5,309 nt of DNA, taken from the NCBI GenBank assembly GCA_002746365.1, contig NVWZ01000008.1:41697-47005 (forward strand), given 5' to 3'. This DNA is from Thiotrichaceae bacterium (GTDB lineage: Bacteria; Pseudomonadota; Gammaproteobacteria; SZUA-229). Position numbers and translations under genes: made by a program. Of the stretch, positions 1 to 5,216 are shown piece by piece (position 1 is the stretch's first letter; each line of letters starts with the position of its first letter). The notes under the pieces are model-generated. The model saw only the letters and a list, made by a program, of their open reading frames with translations. It was not told the DNA's origin and ran no database searches.

Positions 1-347
1 GGGTCGGCGACAAAGGCTAGCAGGGTGGTGCCTGCGTTCATCGGCCCAGGTTCGCGGATGATTTTTCCACCGGCTTCTCGTATTTTTTTTGCAGCTAGAT
101 AAACATCGTCAACTTCTATTGCCAGATGACCAAAGCCTGAGCCCAAATCGTATTCTTCGGTGCCCCAGTTATAGGTGAGTTCCAGAGCGGTATGGTGTTT
201 TTCATCACCGTAACCTAAAAAGGTGTTGGTAAATTTACCATCGGGGTATTCTTTTTGGCGTAATAAAGTCATGCCCAGAATTTCAGTATAAAATTGAATG
301 GAACGTTGAAGATTGCCAACGCGTAACATGGTGTGGAGTAATCGCAT
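1..347 (-). CDS. gloA: Lactoylglutathione lyase (glyoxalase I), 3' end cut by window edge
   Basis: Cytoplasmic glyoxalase I isomerises the hemithioacetal of methylglyoxal and glutathione to S-lactoylglutathione, the first step of methylglyoxal detoxification. The reverse strand reads MRLLHTMLRVGNLQRSIQFY from an ATG at 345-347, then 116 residues (the last codon incomplete) to the edge. The E. coli enzyme has about 135 residues, so roughly 20 C-terminal residues are missing. His5, Glu56 and His74 fall exactly at the metal-ligand positions known for E. coli GloA; the fourth ligand, Glu122, would lie outside the window. The segments 'NTFLGYG' (residues 41-47) and 'GFGHLAIEVDD' (71-81) are characteristic of the family. 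No strong ribosome binding site is visible upstream. The 330-bp gap from the TerB gene suggests a separate transcript. Family identity is very secure. Confidence 0.96.
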   Translation of the reverse strand, partial: MRLLHTMLRVGNLQRSIQFYTEILGMTLLRQKEYPDGKFTNTFLGYGDEKHHTALELTYNWGTEEYDLGSGFGHLAIEVDDVYLAAKKIREAGGKIIREPGPMNAGTTLLAFVAD

Positions 348-677
348 AATGGTGCTTGTGTTAATAGATGTGCCCTAAAGCGTGATTTTATATAGTACCG
401 TATTTTTATCTGAGAGGGTGGTTAAGGTTTTTTATTTAATTGGTTATATCTCTGCTGTCGCGTTATCGTGTCATTCTGGCGAAGACCAGAATCTATCTAT
501 GAGTAAGTAGGAAATTTCTGACTGAATACCGCTCTTAACAGTGGATACCGGCTCAAGCCAGACCGGTATGACGGGTTTTATCTAATAGTTTTTGTTGCTG
601 GCGTTATACTGTTTTCATTTCTATTAAGTAATATTTCTGTGTTTCATCTGTGCTTTCGCGTCTTTGCGGTTTAGTTT
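348..677. other. Gene-free stretch between terB-like gene and gloA
   Basis: No convincing coding frame exists here on either strand. The middle (470-572) is a paired-hairpin repeat, listed separately. The AT-rich 390-410 segment, about 50 bp upstream of gloA on the minus strand, reads TACTATATAAAATC and could supply a -10 element, but I found no matching -35. At 636-673 the plus strand reads through 'cgcgtctttgcggttt', which resembles a dispersed 'CGCAAAGACGC' intergenic repeat that I recall from several bacterial genomes. That resemblance is from memory and was not checked. Confidence 0.6.
470..572. repeat. REP/MITE-like paired-hairpin repeat (family A)
   Basis: Two short palindromes about 50 bp apart bound this element. 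The first is ATTCTGG (473-479), a 6-nt loop, then CCAGAAT (486-492). The second is ATACCGG (545-551), an 11-nt loop, then CCGGTAT (563-569). Both stems are perfect 7-bp matches. The element's outer ends, GTCATTCTGG (470-479) and CCGGTATGAC (563-572), are themselves an imperfect inverted repeat, as in REP doublets or small non-autonomous elements. Degenerate relatives of the halves lie at 2329-2349 and 5172-5200. No target-site duplication was identified. It sits just downstream of the TerB gene and may also act in transcript ending, though no T-run follows either hairpin. Confidence 0.7.
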
Positions 678-1136
678 TTAAGGCTTTTCTTTTAAAGCTT
701 TATGCTTAGTTTGAATGAAATCCTTGTGTGGGACATGTAGCAGTTCAGCTAAGCGTCGTAACAGATGCTCTTCATATTTATCCAGTTCGTGATCAGCGTA
801 CGCCAGTTTCCATAGGTCTTCTACCAGCGCGATTTTTTTCTGCTGTGAATAATGCTCATTAATTAATGAAGTGAACTGAAAATAATCGGTGGCTTCATGT
901 TTTTCATTGTTTGCCAGATCGATTAATGCTTCTATTTCTGTATCGCTTAAATTGAATCGTTGTTTTAATAGTAGCTGTAATTTTTTCTCTTCCTGTTCGG
1001 TTACCTGTTCATCAGCATGTAACATTTCCACCATTAATGCAGCTGTTGCCATATGCAGTCGCCGTTCAATAGGAATGGTGTCTTCTGCGTTATCATTTAA
1101 ATATTGATTGAAAAAGTTTTGTAATTTGGTAAACAT
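678..1136 (-). CDS. TerB-family (tellurite resistance TerB-like) protein
   Basis: A 152-residue soluble, probably cytoplasmic, all-helical protein that matches the TerB/DjlA-N-terminal fold by its motifs. Two similar acidic segments mark the domain: 'LHADEQVTEQEE' at about residues 39-50 and 'AYADHELDKYEEHLLRRLAELL' split around 112-133. In each, an Ala-Asp pair at a helix end is followed by a Glu-rich helix, the family's candidate metal-binding pattern. No signal peptide, membrane helix or cysteine is present, and there is no attached J domain, unlike DjlA. It is the last gene of a three-gene unit, 15 bp after the glutaredoxin-like gene. No Shine-Dalgarno is seen before the ATG (1134-1136), which fits translational coupling. 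Stand-alone TerB proteins are common in gammaproteobacteria without a complete ter operon, so tellurite resistance should not be assumed. Family is secure, role unknown. Confidence 0.88.
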   Translation of the reverse strand: MFTKLQNFFNQYLNDNAEDTIPIERRLHMATAALMVEMLHADEQVTEQEEKKLQLLLKQRFNLSDTEIEALIDLANNEKHEATDYFQFTSLINEHYSQQKKIALVEDLWKLAYADHELDKYEEHLLRRLAELLHVPHKDFIQTKHKALKEKP

Positions 1137-1151
1137 AGATACGGACGTGGG

Positions 1152-1562
1152 TTATTGAGCGTTATTATTTATGTTGTCTAACAGAGATAAGGCGTATTCG
1201 ATTTGTTGTTCACTGTAACCTTCTATTTGGTATTGGCCGATTAGCATCATTGGAACAGCGCCTGAACCGTGCTCACGATAGAGTTTTTTTCCAATTTCAG
1301 TGCTCTCCACATCGTATTCACAGTAGTCGATTTTATTTGCTTGAAAATATCTTTTTGCCTTATAGCAGTAGCTGCACCACCATGCGCCGAGCATGATTAC
1401 ATCGGGTTTGCCAGCAATAATTTCGGGTGTGCAATCGATGGTGTTGACGGGTTCATGGCGGTTGATGAAGACGAAGCCAATAACCACAATGACAATAAAC
1501 ATCAGTCCCTTTAGATTTCGTTTGGGCGGCATTTTACTTTTGTTTGCGCTAGGGTCATTCAT
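1152..1562 (-). CDS. Membrane-anchored glutaredoxin/thioredoxin-fold protein
   Basis: This 136-residue protein has a short basic N-terminus, one hydrophobic helix at about residues 18-34, and a glutaredoxin-like domain at about 52-130. The domain shows a β-strand 'DVIMLGAWWCSYC' with the redox pair Cys63-Ser-Tyr-Cys66, the cis-proline motif 'GAVPMMLIG' (Pro104), and a Grx-like 'EGYS' turn (114-117). Two extra cysteines, 44 and 81, are present. Several Lys/Arg precede the helix and none of the domain precedes it, so by the positive-inside rule the domain probably faces the periplasm. There it would reduce or exchange disulfides; the substrate is unknown. The gene lies 42 bp after the MlaC-like gene and 15 bp before the TerB gene. 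Met11 is an alternative start, and neither start has a clear ribosome binding site. Fold assignment is strong; orientation and substrate are inferred. Confidence 0.88.
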   Translation of the reverse strand: MNDPSANKSKMPPKRNLKGLMFIVIVVIGFVFINRHEPVNTIDCTPEIIAGKPDVIMLGAWWCSYCYKAKRYFQANKIDYCEYDVESTEIGKKLYREHGSGAVPMMLIGQYQIEGYSEQQIEYALSLLDNINNNAQ

Positions 1563-1566
1563 GGTC

Positions 1567-1605
1567 AGTTAAGATTTGATTTGTGTAAACAGGTTCAGCT
1601 TAACT
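1567..1605. repeat. Inverted repeat between MlaC-like and glutaredoxin-like genes
   Basis: AGTTAAG (1567-1573) and CTTAACT (1599-1605) form a perfect 7-bp inverted repeat with a 25-nt loop. It fills most of the 42-bp gap. One arm touches the upstream stop codon, and the other ends 4 nt before the next start codon. No T-run follows, so it is not an intrinsic terminator. It could fold in the mRNA near the start site of the next gene, but it is AT-rich and may be chance. Confidence 0.35.
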
Positions 1606-2231
1606 TAGCGTTGTGAATAGCGATTTTGAGTGCGGTATTGGCGCTGATATTGCCGTAATTGTGAGATAAAGTGGCGACGATAGTAGAGGATGGCACTGGA
1701 ACCATTCGCTTTTACATCAATAATTTTCCAGTTATCACCATCGCGACGCATACGAAAATCCAGCCGAACAGGCATGCTATCGGAACGATACACGCTGGCA
1801 CTGGCAAAGGCTTCGGCTGGGCCACGGTAGCGAGCAGGGTAGAAACGAACACGTGTGTTCTCGGCATCAAAACTGCCCAGGTGTTTAGATAAGCTGGTTA
1901 AAAAGGTTTCACGAAGGTTTCGCTGAAAGTCAGATTTGTCACTTGCGCTCATATTGCGTGCGTAGCGTCCAGTAATCCAGTGGGACATATTGTCAAAATC
2001 AAAATTAGGGATGATTTGATTTTCAATAAAACCACGTAGTTTCAATGGGTTGACTTTGTTTGAATGGCTACTGAATGCAGTAATTTTCCCCAATGTGGTT
2101 TTGATTACATAAGTCGGGTCAGCCGGTGTTACGGTTTCATTCGTTGATGTATTGGCAATGGCCCACGACGAAAAGGAAATAAAAGTGACGAAAGTAAAAA
2201 GACGTAAGGTGTTTTGGGTTGAAACATGCAT
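1605..2231 (-). CDS. MlaC/Ttg2-family periplasmic phospholipid-binding protein
   Basis: MlaC-family proteins carry phospholipids across the periplasm between an outer-membrane complex and the inner-membrane MlaFEDB transporter. This 208-residue protein is close to E. coli MlaC in length (about 211). A signal peptide covers roughly residues 1-26, with a hydrophobic core at 11-24 and cleavage likely near 'AIA-NT'. Family hallmarks follow: 'FIENQIIPNFDFDNMSHW' (68-85), 'NMSASDKSDFQ' (93-103), and near the C-terminus 'NWKIIDVKANGSSAILYYRR' (167-186), matching the family's WK-DV-EG-S---NYR pattern. The tail is Arg/Gln-rich and there are no cysteines. An AGGT-type ribosome binding site lies about 10 nt before the ATG. 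No mlaF, mlaE, mlaD or mlaB is adjacent, so this is an orphan copy, here first in a unit with redox and TerB proteins. Family is secure, partner unknown. Confidence 0.88.
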   Translation of the reverse strand: MHVSTQNTLRLFTFVTFISFSSWAIANTSTNETVTPADPTYVIKTTLGKITAFSSHSNKVNPLKLRGFIENQIIPNFDFDNMSHWITGRYARNMSASDKSDFQRNLRETFLTSLSKHLGSFDAENTRVRFYPARYRGPAEAFASASVYRSDSMPVRLDFRMRRDGDNWKIIDVKANGSSAILYYRRHFISQLRQYQRQYRTQNRYSQR

Positions 2232-2254
2232 TATTTTGTACCTGTCGTTTGGCC

Positions 2255-2270
2255 ATCCATTGATATGGAT
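2255..2270. repeat. Small hairpin in leader of the MlaC-like gene
   Basis: ATCCAT (2255-2260), loop TGAT, ATGGAT (2265-2270): a perfect 6-bp stem between the putative -10 and the ribosome binding site of the MlaC-like gene. It may be a leader structure or a small operator. Too short to be sure. Confidence 0.3.
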
Positions 2271-2279
2271 TGACGTGAA

Positions 2280-2308
2280 AGTATAGCGTTATGATAACAG
2301 GAATTTAT
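2280..2308 (-). promoter_or_regulatory. Possible promoter with palindromic operator, MlaC-like operon
   Basis: On the minus strand a good -10, TATACT, lies at 2285-2280, about 50 nt before the MlaC-like ATG. At 17-bp spacing the -35 would be ATAAAT (2308-2303), which is poor, so activator help is possible. The spacer holds a perfect 11-bp palindrome, GTTATGATAAC (2288-2298), a plausible repressor or activator site. Placement upstream of a three-gene unit supports the call; the weak -35 limits it. Confidence 0.35.
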
Positions 2309-2328
2309 TGGTAAACAACAGGGGAGGG

Positions 2329-2349
2329 TATTCTGGAGGATCCAGAGTA
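2329..2349. repeat. Degenerate half of repeat family A (hairpin)
   Basis: The plus strand reads TATTCTGGA (2329-2337), loop GGA, then TCCAGAGTA (2341-2349). This is a 9-bp stem with one G·T wobble. Its core (ATTCTGG...CCAGA) matches the first hairpin of the element at 470-572 (473-492). No T-run follows on either strand, so it is not a standard terminator. Confidence 0.5.
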
Positions 2350-2371
2350 ATCTTAGTCGAACACGCATTAT

Positions 2372-2400
2372 TTCGTTCCCGCGCAGCAACGTGAAACGAG
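2372..2400. repeat. Degenerate palindromic repeat, family B
   Basis: The segment begins TTCGTTCCCGCGC and ends ACGTGAAACGAG. It resembles a palindromic intergenic repeat of the form CTCGTTCCCACGC...GCGTGGGAACGAG that I recall as common in gammaproteobacterial genomes. The outer arms TCGTT and AACGA pair; the inner stem is decayed. A second degenerate copy is at 5110-5139. It lies just after the stop codon of the four-cysteine protein gene. Confidence 0.45.
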
Positions 2401-2416
2401 GCATATTCTGGGCGGG

Positions 2417-2938
2417 TTAGTAAAACTTATATTTTGCGATGCGTTTTATTTTGACTCCGCTGGTTTTTCCAAAAATAGTGACGCGAGTGATGATGGGGGC
2501 GTTACCCTGACAATAATTTTCGAAAGGTGTACGTCCTTTTATATCGAAGTCATCTAATGTGATGGTGAAGGCTGATGATATCGATGCACCGCAGGTACCG
2601 CTCAAGTCTCGACTGAATATCTGGGGTTCGATGGTAATGGTGTAATCACCCGAACTCAGTGTGCAGGTTTTAGTGATTTTTTTTGTTCTGACTATGCGAG
2701 TGCGTTTTGTGTTACGTGTGATTTCAACCAGATCCCATGGAGAATAAGTCCCGTCTTCATCGGAGTATTTATATGATGCACCTTGTTCACCTTTTAATAC
2801 GGAGTTGGTCAGCGTGATTATGTCGTCTACAGGGTTGCATTTATAGGTAACCAGAGGGTAGATTGTCTCTGCCGCACTGGCACCTGCCGAATAAGCAACA
2901 CTTATAAATAAACAGATTGTCGGTGTGAGTCTAATCAT
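2417..2938 (-). CDS. Secreted four-cysteine protein of unknown function
   Basis: I do not recognise a named family. The 173-residue product has a clear signal peptide (Arg3, hydrophobic core to about residue 18, cleavage near 'GASA-AE', about 22/23). The mature part is predicted mostly β, with alternating strands such as 'YTITIEPQIF' (99-108) and 'SAFTITLDDFDI' (122-133), and a basic C-terminus, 'GVKIKRIAKYKFY'. Four cysteines remain after cleavage (34, 92, 116, 143), enough for two disulfides. The stop codon lies 185 bp before the MlaC-like start codon, and the gene begins 215 bp after the motor-like pair behind its own candidate promoter. Only a weak A/G-rich ribosome site precedes the ATG. 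Signal peptide, composition and codon use all suggest a real gene. A small β-sandwich or inhibitor-like periplasmic protein is one guess. Confidence 0.82.
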   Translation of the reverse strand: MIRLTPTICLFISVAYSAGASAAETIYPLVTYKCNPVDDIITLTNSVLKGEQGASYKYSDEDGTYSPWDLVEITRNTKRTRIVRTKKITKTCTLSSGDYTITIEPQIFSRDLSGTCGASISSAFTITLDDFDIKGRTPFENYCQGNAPIITRVTIFGKTSGVKIKRIAKYKFY

Positions 2939-3030
2939 TTCTTTATTGCAAGCCGTTCTAACTCAATAGACTTGTTTCTTCTTTTCCTGGAACAAAAAAT
3001 TCATATTATTTTTTGGTAGAGTGCAGATAA

Positions 3031-3059
3031 AGTATAGTGAAAAATGGCTGTTATGGCTA
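3031..3059 (-). promoter_or_regulatory. Candidate sigma-70 promoter for the four-cysteine protein gene
   Basis: On the minus strand TAGCCA (3059-3054) and TATACT (3036-3031) are separated by exactly 17 bp. The -10 matches the consensus at 5 of 6 positions and the -35 at 4 of 6. Transcription would start near 3024, giving a leader of about 86 nt before the ATG at 2938. The leader is AT-rich with no obvious riboswitch fold. Its presence suggests that the secreted protein can be expressed separately from the upstream motor pair. Confidence 0.45.
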
Positions 3060-3153
3060 ACTCAATGATAAATCGTGTATAAGTGCTTGTCAGAGTAGTG
3101 ATGCGCTTCATGTTTATCGGGCAAAATAGGCTGTAATCCCGTTGTAAGGTCAT

Positions 3154-4035
3154 TTAGTTGTAATAATAATCGTACTTATTCAATAGGTTCTTCATAAAAG
3201 TCCAGGCTTCGTTGTAAGTCAGACCACTTTCTTTTGGTATGATGATTTTTATGTACAGTTTTTTCGGATGCTTTTTCTTTAGTTTGGCTAGTTTACTGTG
3301 CATTTGTTTTTCTGAGACGATGGTGTAATTCTTCTCGCCAATGCCTTTAAAACGAATGCGTTCTTTGCCTTTTATGCGTTCGAAATTTACGCTAACGACA
3401 TGTTTTCCTTTTGCCGTGCGTGCGGGTTTGATTAGTTTATCGTATTTTACCTTGAGTGAACCAAAGTCATCTTCCAGTGAGGCCATCTTGCGTGACTGGG
3501 TATCGCGTTGTTGTGTGACGATAATGATTTTTTGTCGTTCCTGTTCGAGTTCATTGTGTTTCTGTTCGATGTCGATATTCAGTTGCGAGAGGTTGTTCTG
3601 CATAGCGGAAATGTGTGAGCTCAATCGTATAATTTGATTTTCATTTTTATCGACAGTGCTCTTTAGTTGTTCATTGTCTGTTAACACGATGACGATTTGA
3701 TGATCTTTGTCTTCCAGTTCCATATTGAGCTGATTTGTCTGCTCACTTGCCTGTAACATTTGCATGCGTAACATCGAAATTTCATTTTGAGCCTGTGCCA
3801 GTTGTTCTTCTAAGGTGGCGTTTTCCAGGGAAGTATTCTGGATGATTTCTTCAGCATGTTGTTCGGCTGCCATGCTATTGCGTAGTTGATCGAACAACTC
3901 GCGGTTTTTTACCATTAATAATATTGAGGTCAGCAAAAAAATAATGACCACGACCATCATGATGTCGGTAAATGATGGCCAGAAGCTTTCGCTGTTTAAA
4001 TGCCCCCGACGTAGGTCAACAAATTCTTCGTTCAC
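3154..4035 (-). CDS. MotB/ExbD/ZorB-like stator partner with long periplasmic coiled coil
   Basis: The 293-residue protein has a short cytoplasmic N-terminus and one membrane helix (about 22-42). That helix opens 'FWPSFTDIMMVV', and Asp24 sits where MotB, ExbD and ZorB carry the proton-binding Asp. Residues 45-191 contain no Gly or Pro and show Glu/Gln/Leu heptad-like texture, giving a coiled coil of about 147 residues (roughly 22 nm if fully helical). A small basic domain follows (about 205-293): a β-like 'KHVVSVNFERI', a Lys-rich helix (243-258), the strand 'KLYIKIIIP' and a final helix ending YDYYYN. The strand-helix-strand-helix order recalls the ExbD periplasmic domain. The OmpA peptidoglycan-binding domain of MotB/ZorB is not seen. 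Translation starts at GTG (4035-4033), needed to keep Asp24; a GGATAAG-type site precedes it, and the channel gene ends 13 bp upstream. There are no cysteines. Family-level call is good; cargo unknown. Confidence 0.82.
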   Translation of the reverse strand: MNEEFVDLRRGHLNSESFWPSFTDIMMVVVIIFLLTSILLMVKNRELFDQLRNSMAAEQHAEEIIQNTSLENATLEEQLAQAQNEISMLRMQMLQASEQTNQLNMELEDKDHQIVIVLTDNEQLKSTVDKNENQIIRLSSHISAMQNNLSQLNIDIEQKHNELEQERQKIIIVTQQRDTQSRKMASLEDDFGSLKVKYDKLIKPARTAKGKHVVSVNFERIKGKERIRFKGIGEKNYTIVSEKQMHSKLAKLKKKHPKKLYIKIIIPKESGLTYNEAWTFMKNLLNKYDYYYN

Positions 4036-4048
4036 GATGCTTATCCGA

Positions 4049-4969
4049 TTAGCGTGGCGACAGACGGAAGCCGTCGCGCAACAGTGATTTTATTTCTTCG
4101 ATGTCACCACTTAAACGCATCAGACTATCGGCATTGTTACCGGTTAAAGCGCTGAGATTTTGACCGGCTTCAGCAAAATCTGCCTGTGTGTTAGCCATAA
4201 CCTCTGCGGCTTCACGTAATGCTCGCACCAGATTGCCGACTTCGTGCAACATGCTATCTGTCTGGTAAGTAAATCGTGGCATGATGTATAGCGTGGTCGC
4301 CTGTTCGATACCGCTGAGCAATTCAGTTTGCACATCCGTTAATTTCATATAGAAATAACCAAAAAATAAATAACAGACTATTGCAGTAGCGGTGGTGGAT
4401 AACGCAGTAGACATACCATGTATGACAATACTCATTCCGCTAATACCATCAACACTGTCGATAATATCTGATGCACCGAGCAAGGCGATGGATAATGAGA
4501 TGATGGTTCCAAAGACACCGGTTAGAATTAATATGTTACTGATAAAACGTGGCAGACTTAGTCGGGTGCTTTCTGTGGCGGATAATGTTGATGCTAATGC
4601 GCTGTGGTTAACCGCAACATTATGTTTGCTAATTTCAAGGACTGAAGAGTAGCGATTGTGAATCAGGCTTTTTTTACTGATGCCATTGGTTGGTAAAATT
4701 TCTTCGTTATCCACATTTTTTATAAATCGAGCCAGCGCATTTTCTTCACGACTGTAGCTTAACAACAAAACGATAATGCGGAACACGCCCAATAAAAACA
4801 AACCGAAGATGCTGCCGTTAACGATATAACCGGTATTGGTCGCCTGATTTTTGATGTAAAAATTGATTAAAAACTCATGGTTGAAAATGGCTAAAAAACC
4901 AGCCAATAGCGATAATATCAAAAATTGGAATAAAACACCGCGGCTGTAGTTTGCTTTGTACTGGACCAT
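4049..4969 (-). CDS. MotA/TolQ/ExbB-family proton channel protein
   Basis: Proteins of this family form a pentameric inner-membrane ring around two Asp-bearing partner helices and use ion flow to turn or push the partner. This 306-residue copy has four hydrophobic segments (about 11-30, 48-70, 143-165, 186-207), a charged loop at 71-142 and a C-terminal tail of about 100 residues, a MotA-like layout with both ends in the cytoplasm. Helix 3 contains 'LTGVFGTIISLSIALLG' and helix 4 'HGMSTALSTTATAIVCY', the family's channel-lining GT and A-STTAT signatures; Thr155 and Thr193/195 are candidate pore residues. The tail (208-306) is helical and rich in Glu/Ala/Leu, longer than in TolQ or ExbB, recalling but shorter than that of ZorA. 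An AGGT ribosome site sits 7 nt before the ATG (4969-4967). The gene lies directly upstream of the Asp-helix partner, confirming a two-gene motor. Confidence 0.9.
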   Translation of the reverse strand: MVQYKANYSRGVLFQFLILSLLAGFLAIFNHEFLINFYIKNQATNTGYIVNGSIFGLFLLGVFRIIVLLLSYSREENALARFIKNVDNEEILPTNGISKKSLIHNRYSSVLEISKHNVAVNHSALASTLSATESTRLSLPRFISNILILTGVFGTIISLSIALLGASDIIDSVDGISGMSIVIHGMSTALSTTATAIVCYLFFGYFYMKLTDVQTELLSGIEQATTLYIMPRFTYQTDSMLHEVGNLVRALREAAEVMANTQADFAEAGQNLSALTGNNADSLMRLSGDIEEIKSLLRDGFRLSPR

Positions 4970-4993
4970 ATTGAACCTGCTGTTCTGTTTTGA

Positions 4994-5029
4994 GCGCGCA
5001 AAAATAATAGAGGATTAATTGTTCGCGCG
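4994..5029. repeat. GC-rich inverted repeat in the motor operon leader
   Basis: GCGCGC (4994-4999) and CGCGCG (5024-5029) flank a 24-bp AT-rich core containing AAAATAATAGAGGATTAATT. The arms can pair over 5 bp, with AA/TT possible inside after a bulge. It lies between the candidate promoter and the ribosome site of the channel gene, so it could be a leader hairpin or an operator. It stands out against the AT-rich surroundings. Confidence 0.35.
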
Positions 5030-5031
5030 TA

Positions 5032-5059
5032 AGTGTAGCCGAATATTAGCATAAAGCAA
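5032..5059 (-). promoter_or_regulatory. Possible promoter for the motor-like gene pair
   Basis: The minus strand has TTGCTT (5059-5054), a 16-bp spacer, then TACACT (5037-5032), each matching the sigma-70 consensus at 4 of 6 positions. The start would lie near 5025, about 55 nt before the channel ATG and at the edge of the GC-rich inverted repeat. It is the best candidate in this gap, but no better than moderate. Read-through from the upstream gene is the alternative. Confidence 0.3.
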
Positions 5060-5109
5060 TATACAGTTTTGACTAAAAGAGAGTTAAAACAGATGCTTGT
5101 GGAATTTTT

Positions 5110-5139
5110 CTCGTTGCCACGCTGGAACACGAAAACGAG
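5110..5139. repeat. Degenerate palindromic repeat, family B
   Basis: The 30-bp segment starts CTCGTTGCCACGCTGG and ends AAAACGAG. Its outer arms are part of a perfect 9-bp inverted repeat, TTTCTCGTT (5107-5115) and AACGAGAAA (5134-5142), with an 18-nt loop. It matches the length and outline of the CTCGTTCCCACGC...GCGTGGGAACGAG repeat described for 2372-2400, with the inner stem decayed. As the first strong inverted repeat after the gene ending at 5217, it may help end that transcript, though no T-run follows. Confidence 0.5.
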
Positions 5140-5171
5140 AAATACTGAGTTTGGGTGTGTACGTAGCGATG

Positions 5172-5200
5172 GCGACCGGTTAAAACCATATCGGTATGAC
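5172..5200. repeat. Degenerate half of repeat family A
   Basis: This 29-bp segment aligns without gaps to 544-572, the second hairpin of the family A element, with 22 of 29 bases identical by eye. It keeps the outer ACCGG and CGGTATGAC blocks. It starts 17 bp downstream of the stop codon of the gene truncated by the right edge. Confidence 0.5.
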
Positions 5201-5216
5201 GATGAATAGTGATGCA

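Noticed and set aside
390..410. gloA promoter
   Set aside because: An AT-rich -10-like sequence exists, but no acceptable -35 at 15-19 bp spacing could be found.
889..1107. Plus-strand open frame opposite the TerB gene
   Set aside because: It is antisense to a gene with clear family motifs; its Ser/Cys-rich composition is typical of a complementary-strand shadow.
678..1136. Part of a tellurite-resistance (ter) operon
   Set aside because: Only a TerB-like domain is present; no terA, terC, terD, terE or terZ genes are nearby.
1269..1514. Plus-strand open frame opposite the glutaredoxin-like gene
   Set aside because: It is antisense to a gene with CSYC and cis-Pro motifs and has no ribosome site or family signal.
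2329..2349. Intrinsic terminator
   Set aside because: The stem is good but no T-run follows on either strand; a decayed repeat explains it better.
3341..3637. Plus-strand open frame opposite the coiled-coil gene
   Set aside because: Its Ser/Cys-rich product mirrors the Glu/Gln-rich coiled coil on the other strand.
3154..4969. Assignment as a Zorya antiphage system (zorA/zorB)
   Set aside because: The pair shares the motor logic, but no zorC, zorD or zorE gene follows, the partner lacks an OmpA-like domain, and the channel tail is shorter than in ZorA. Downstream genes are secreted or periplasmic.
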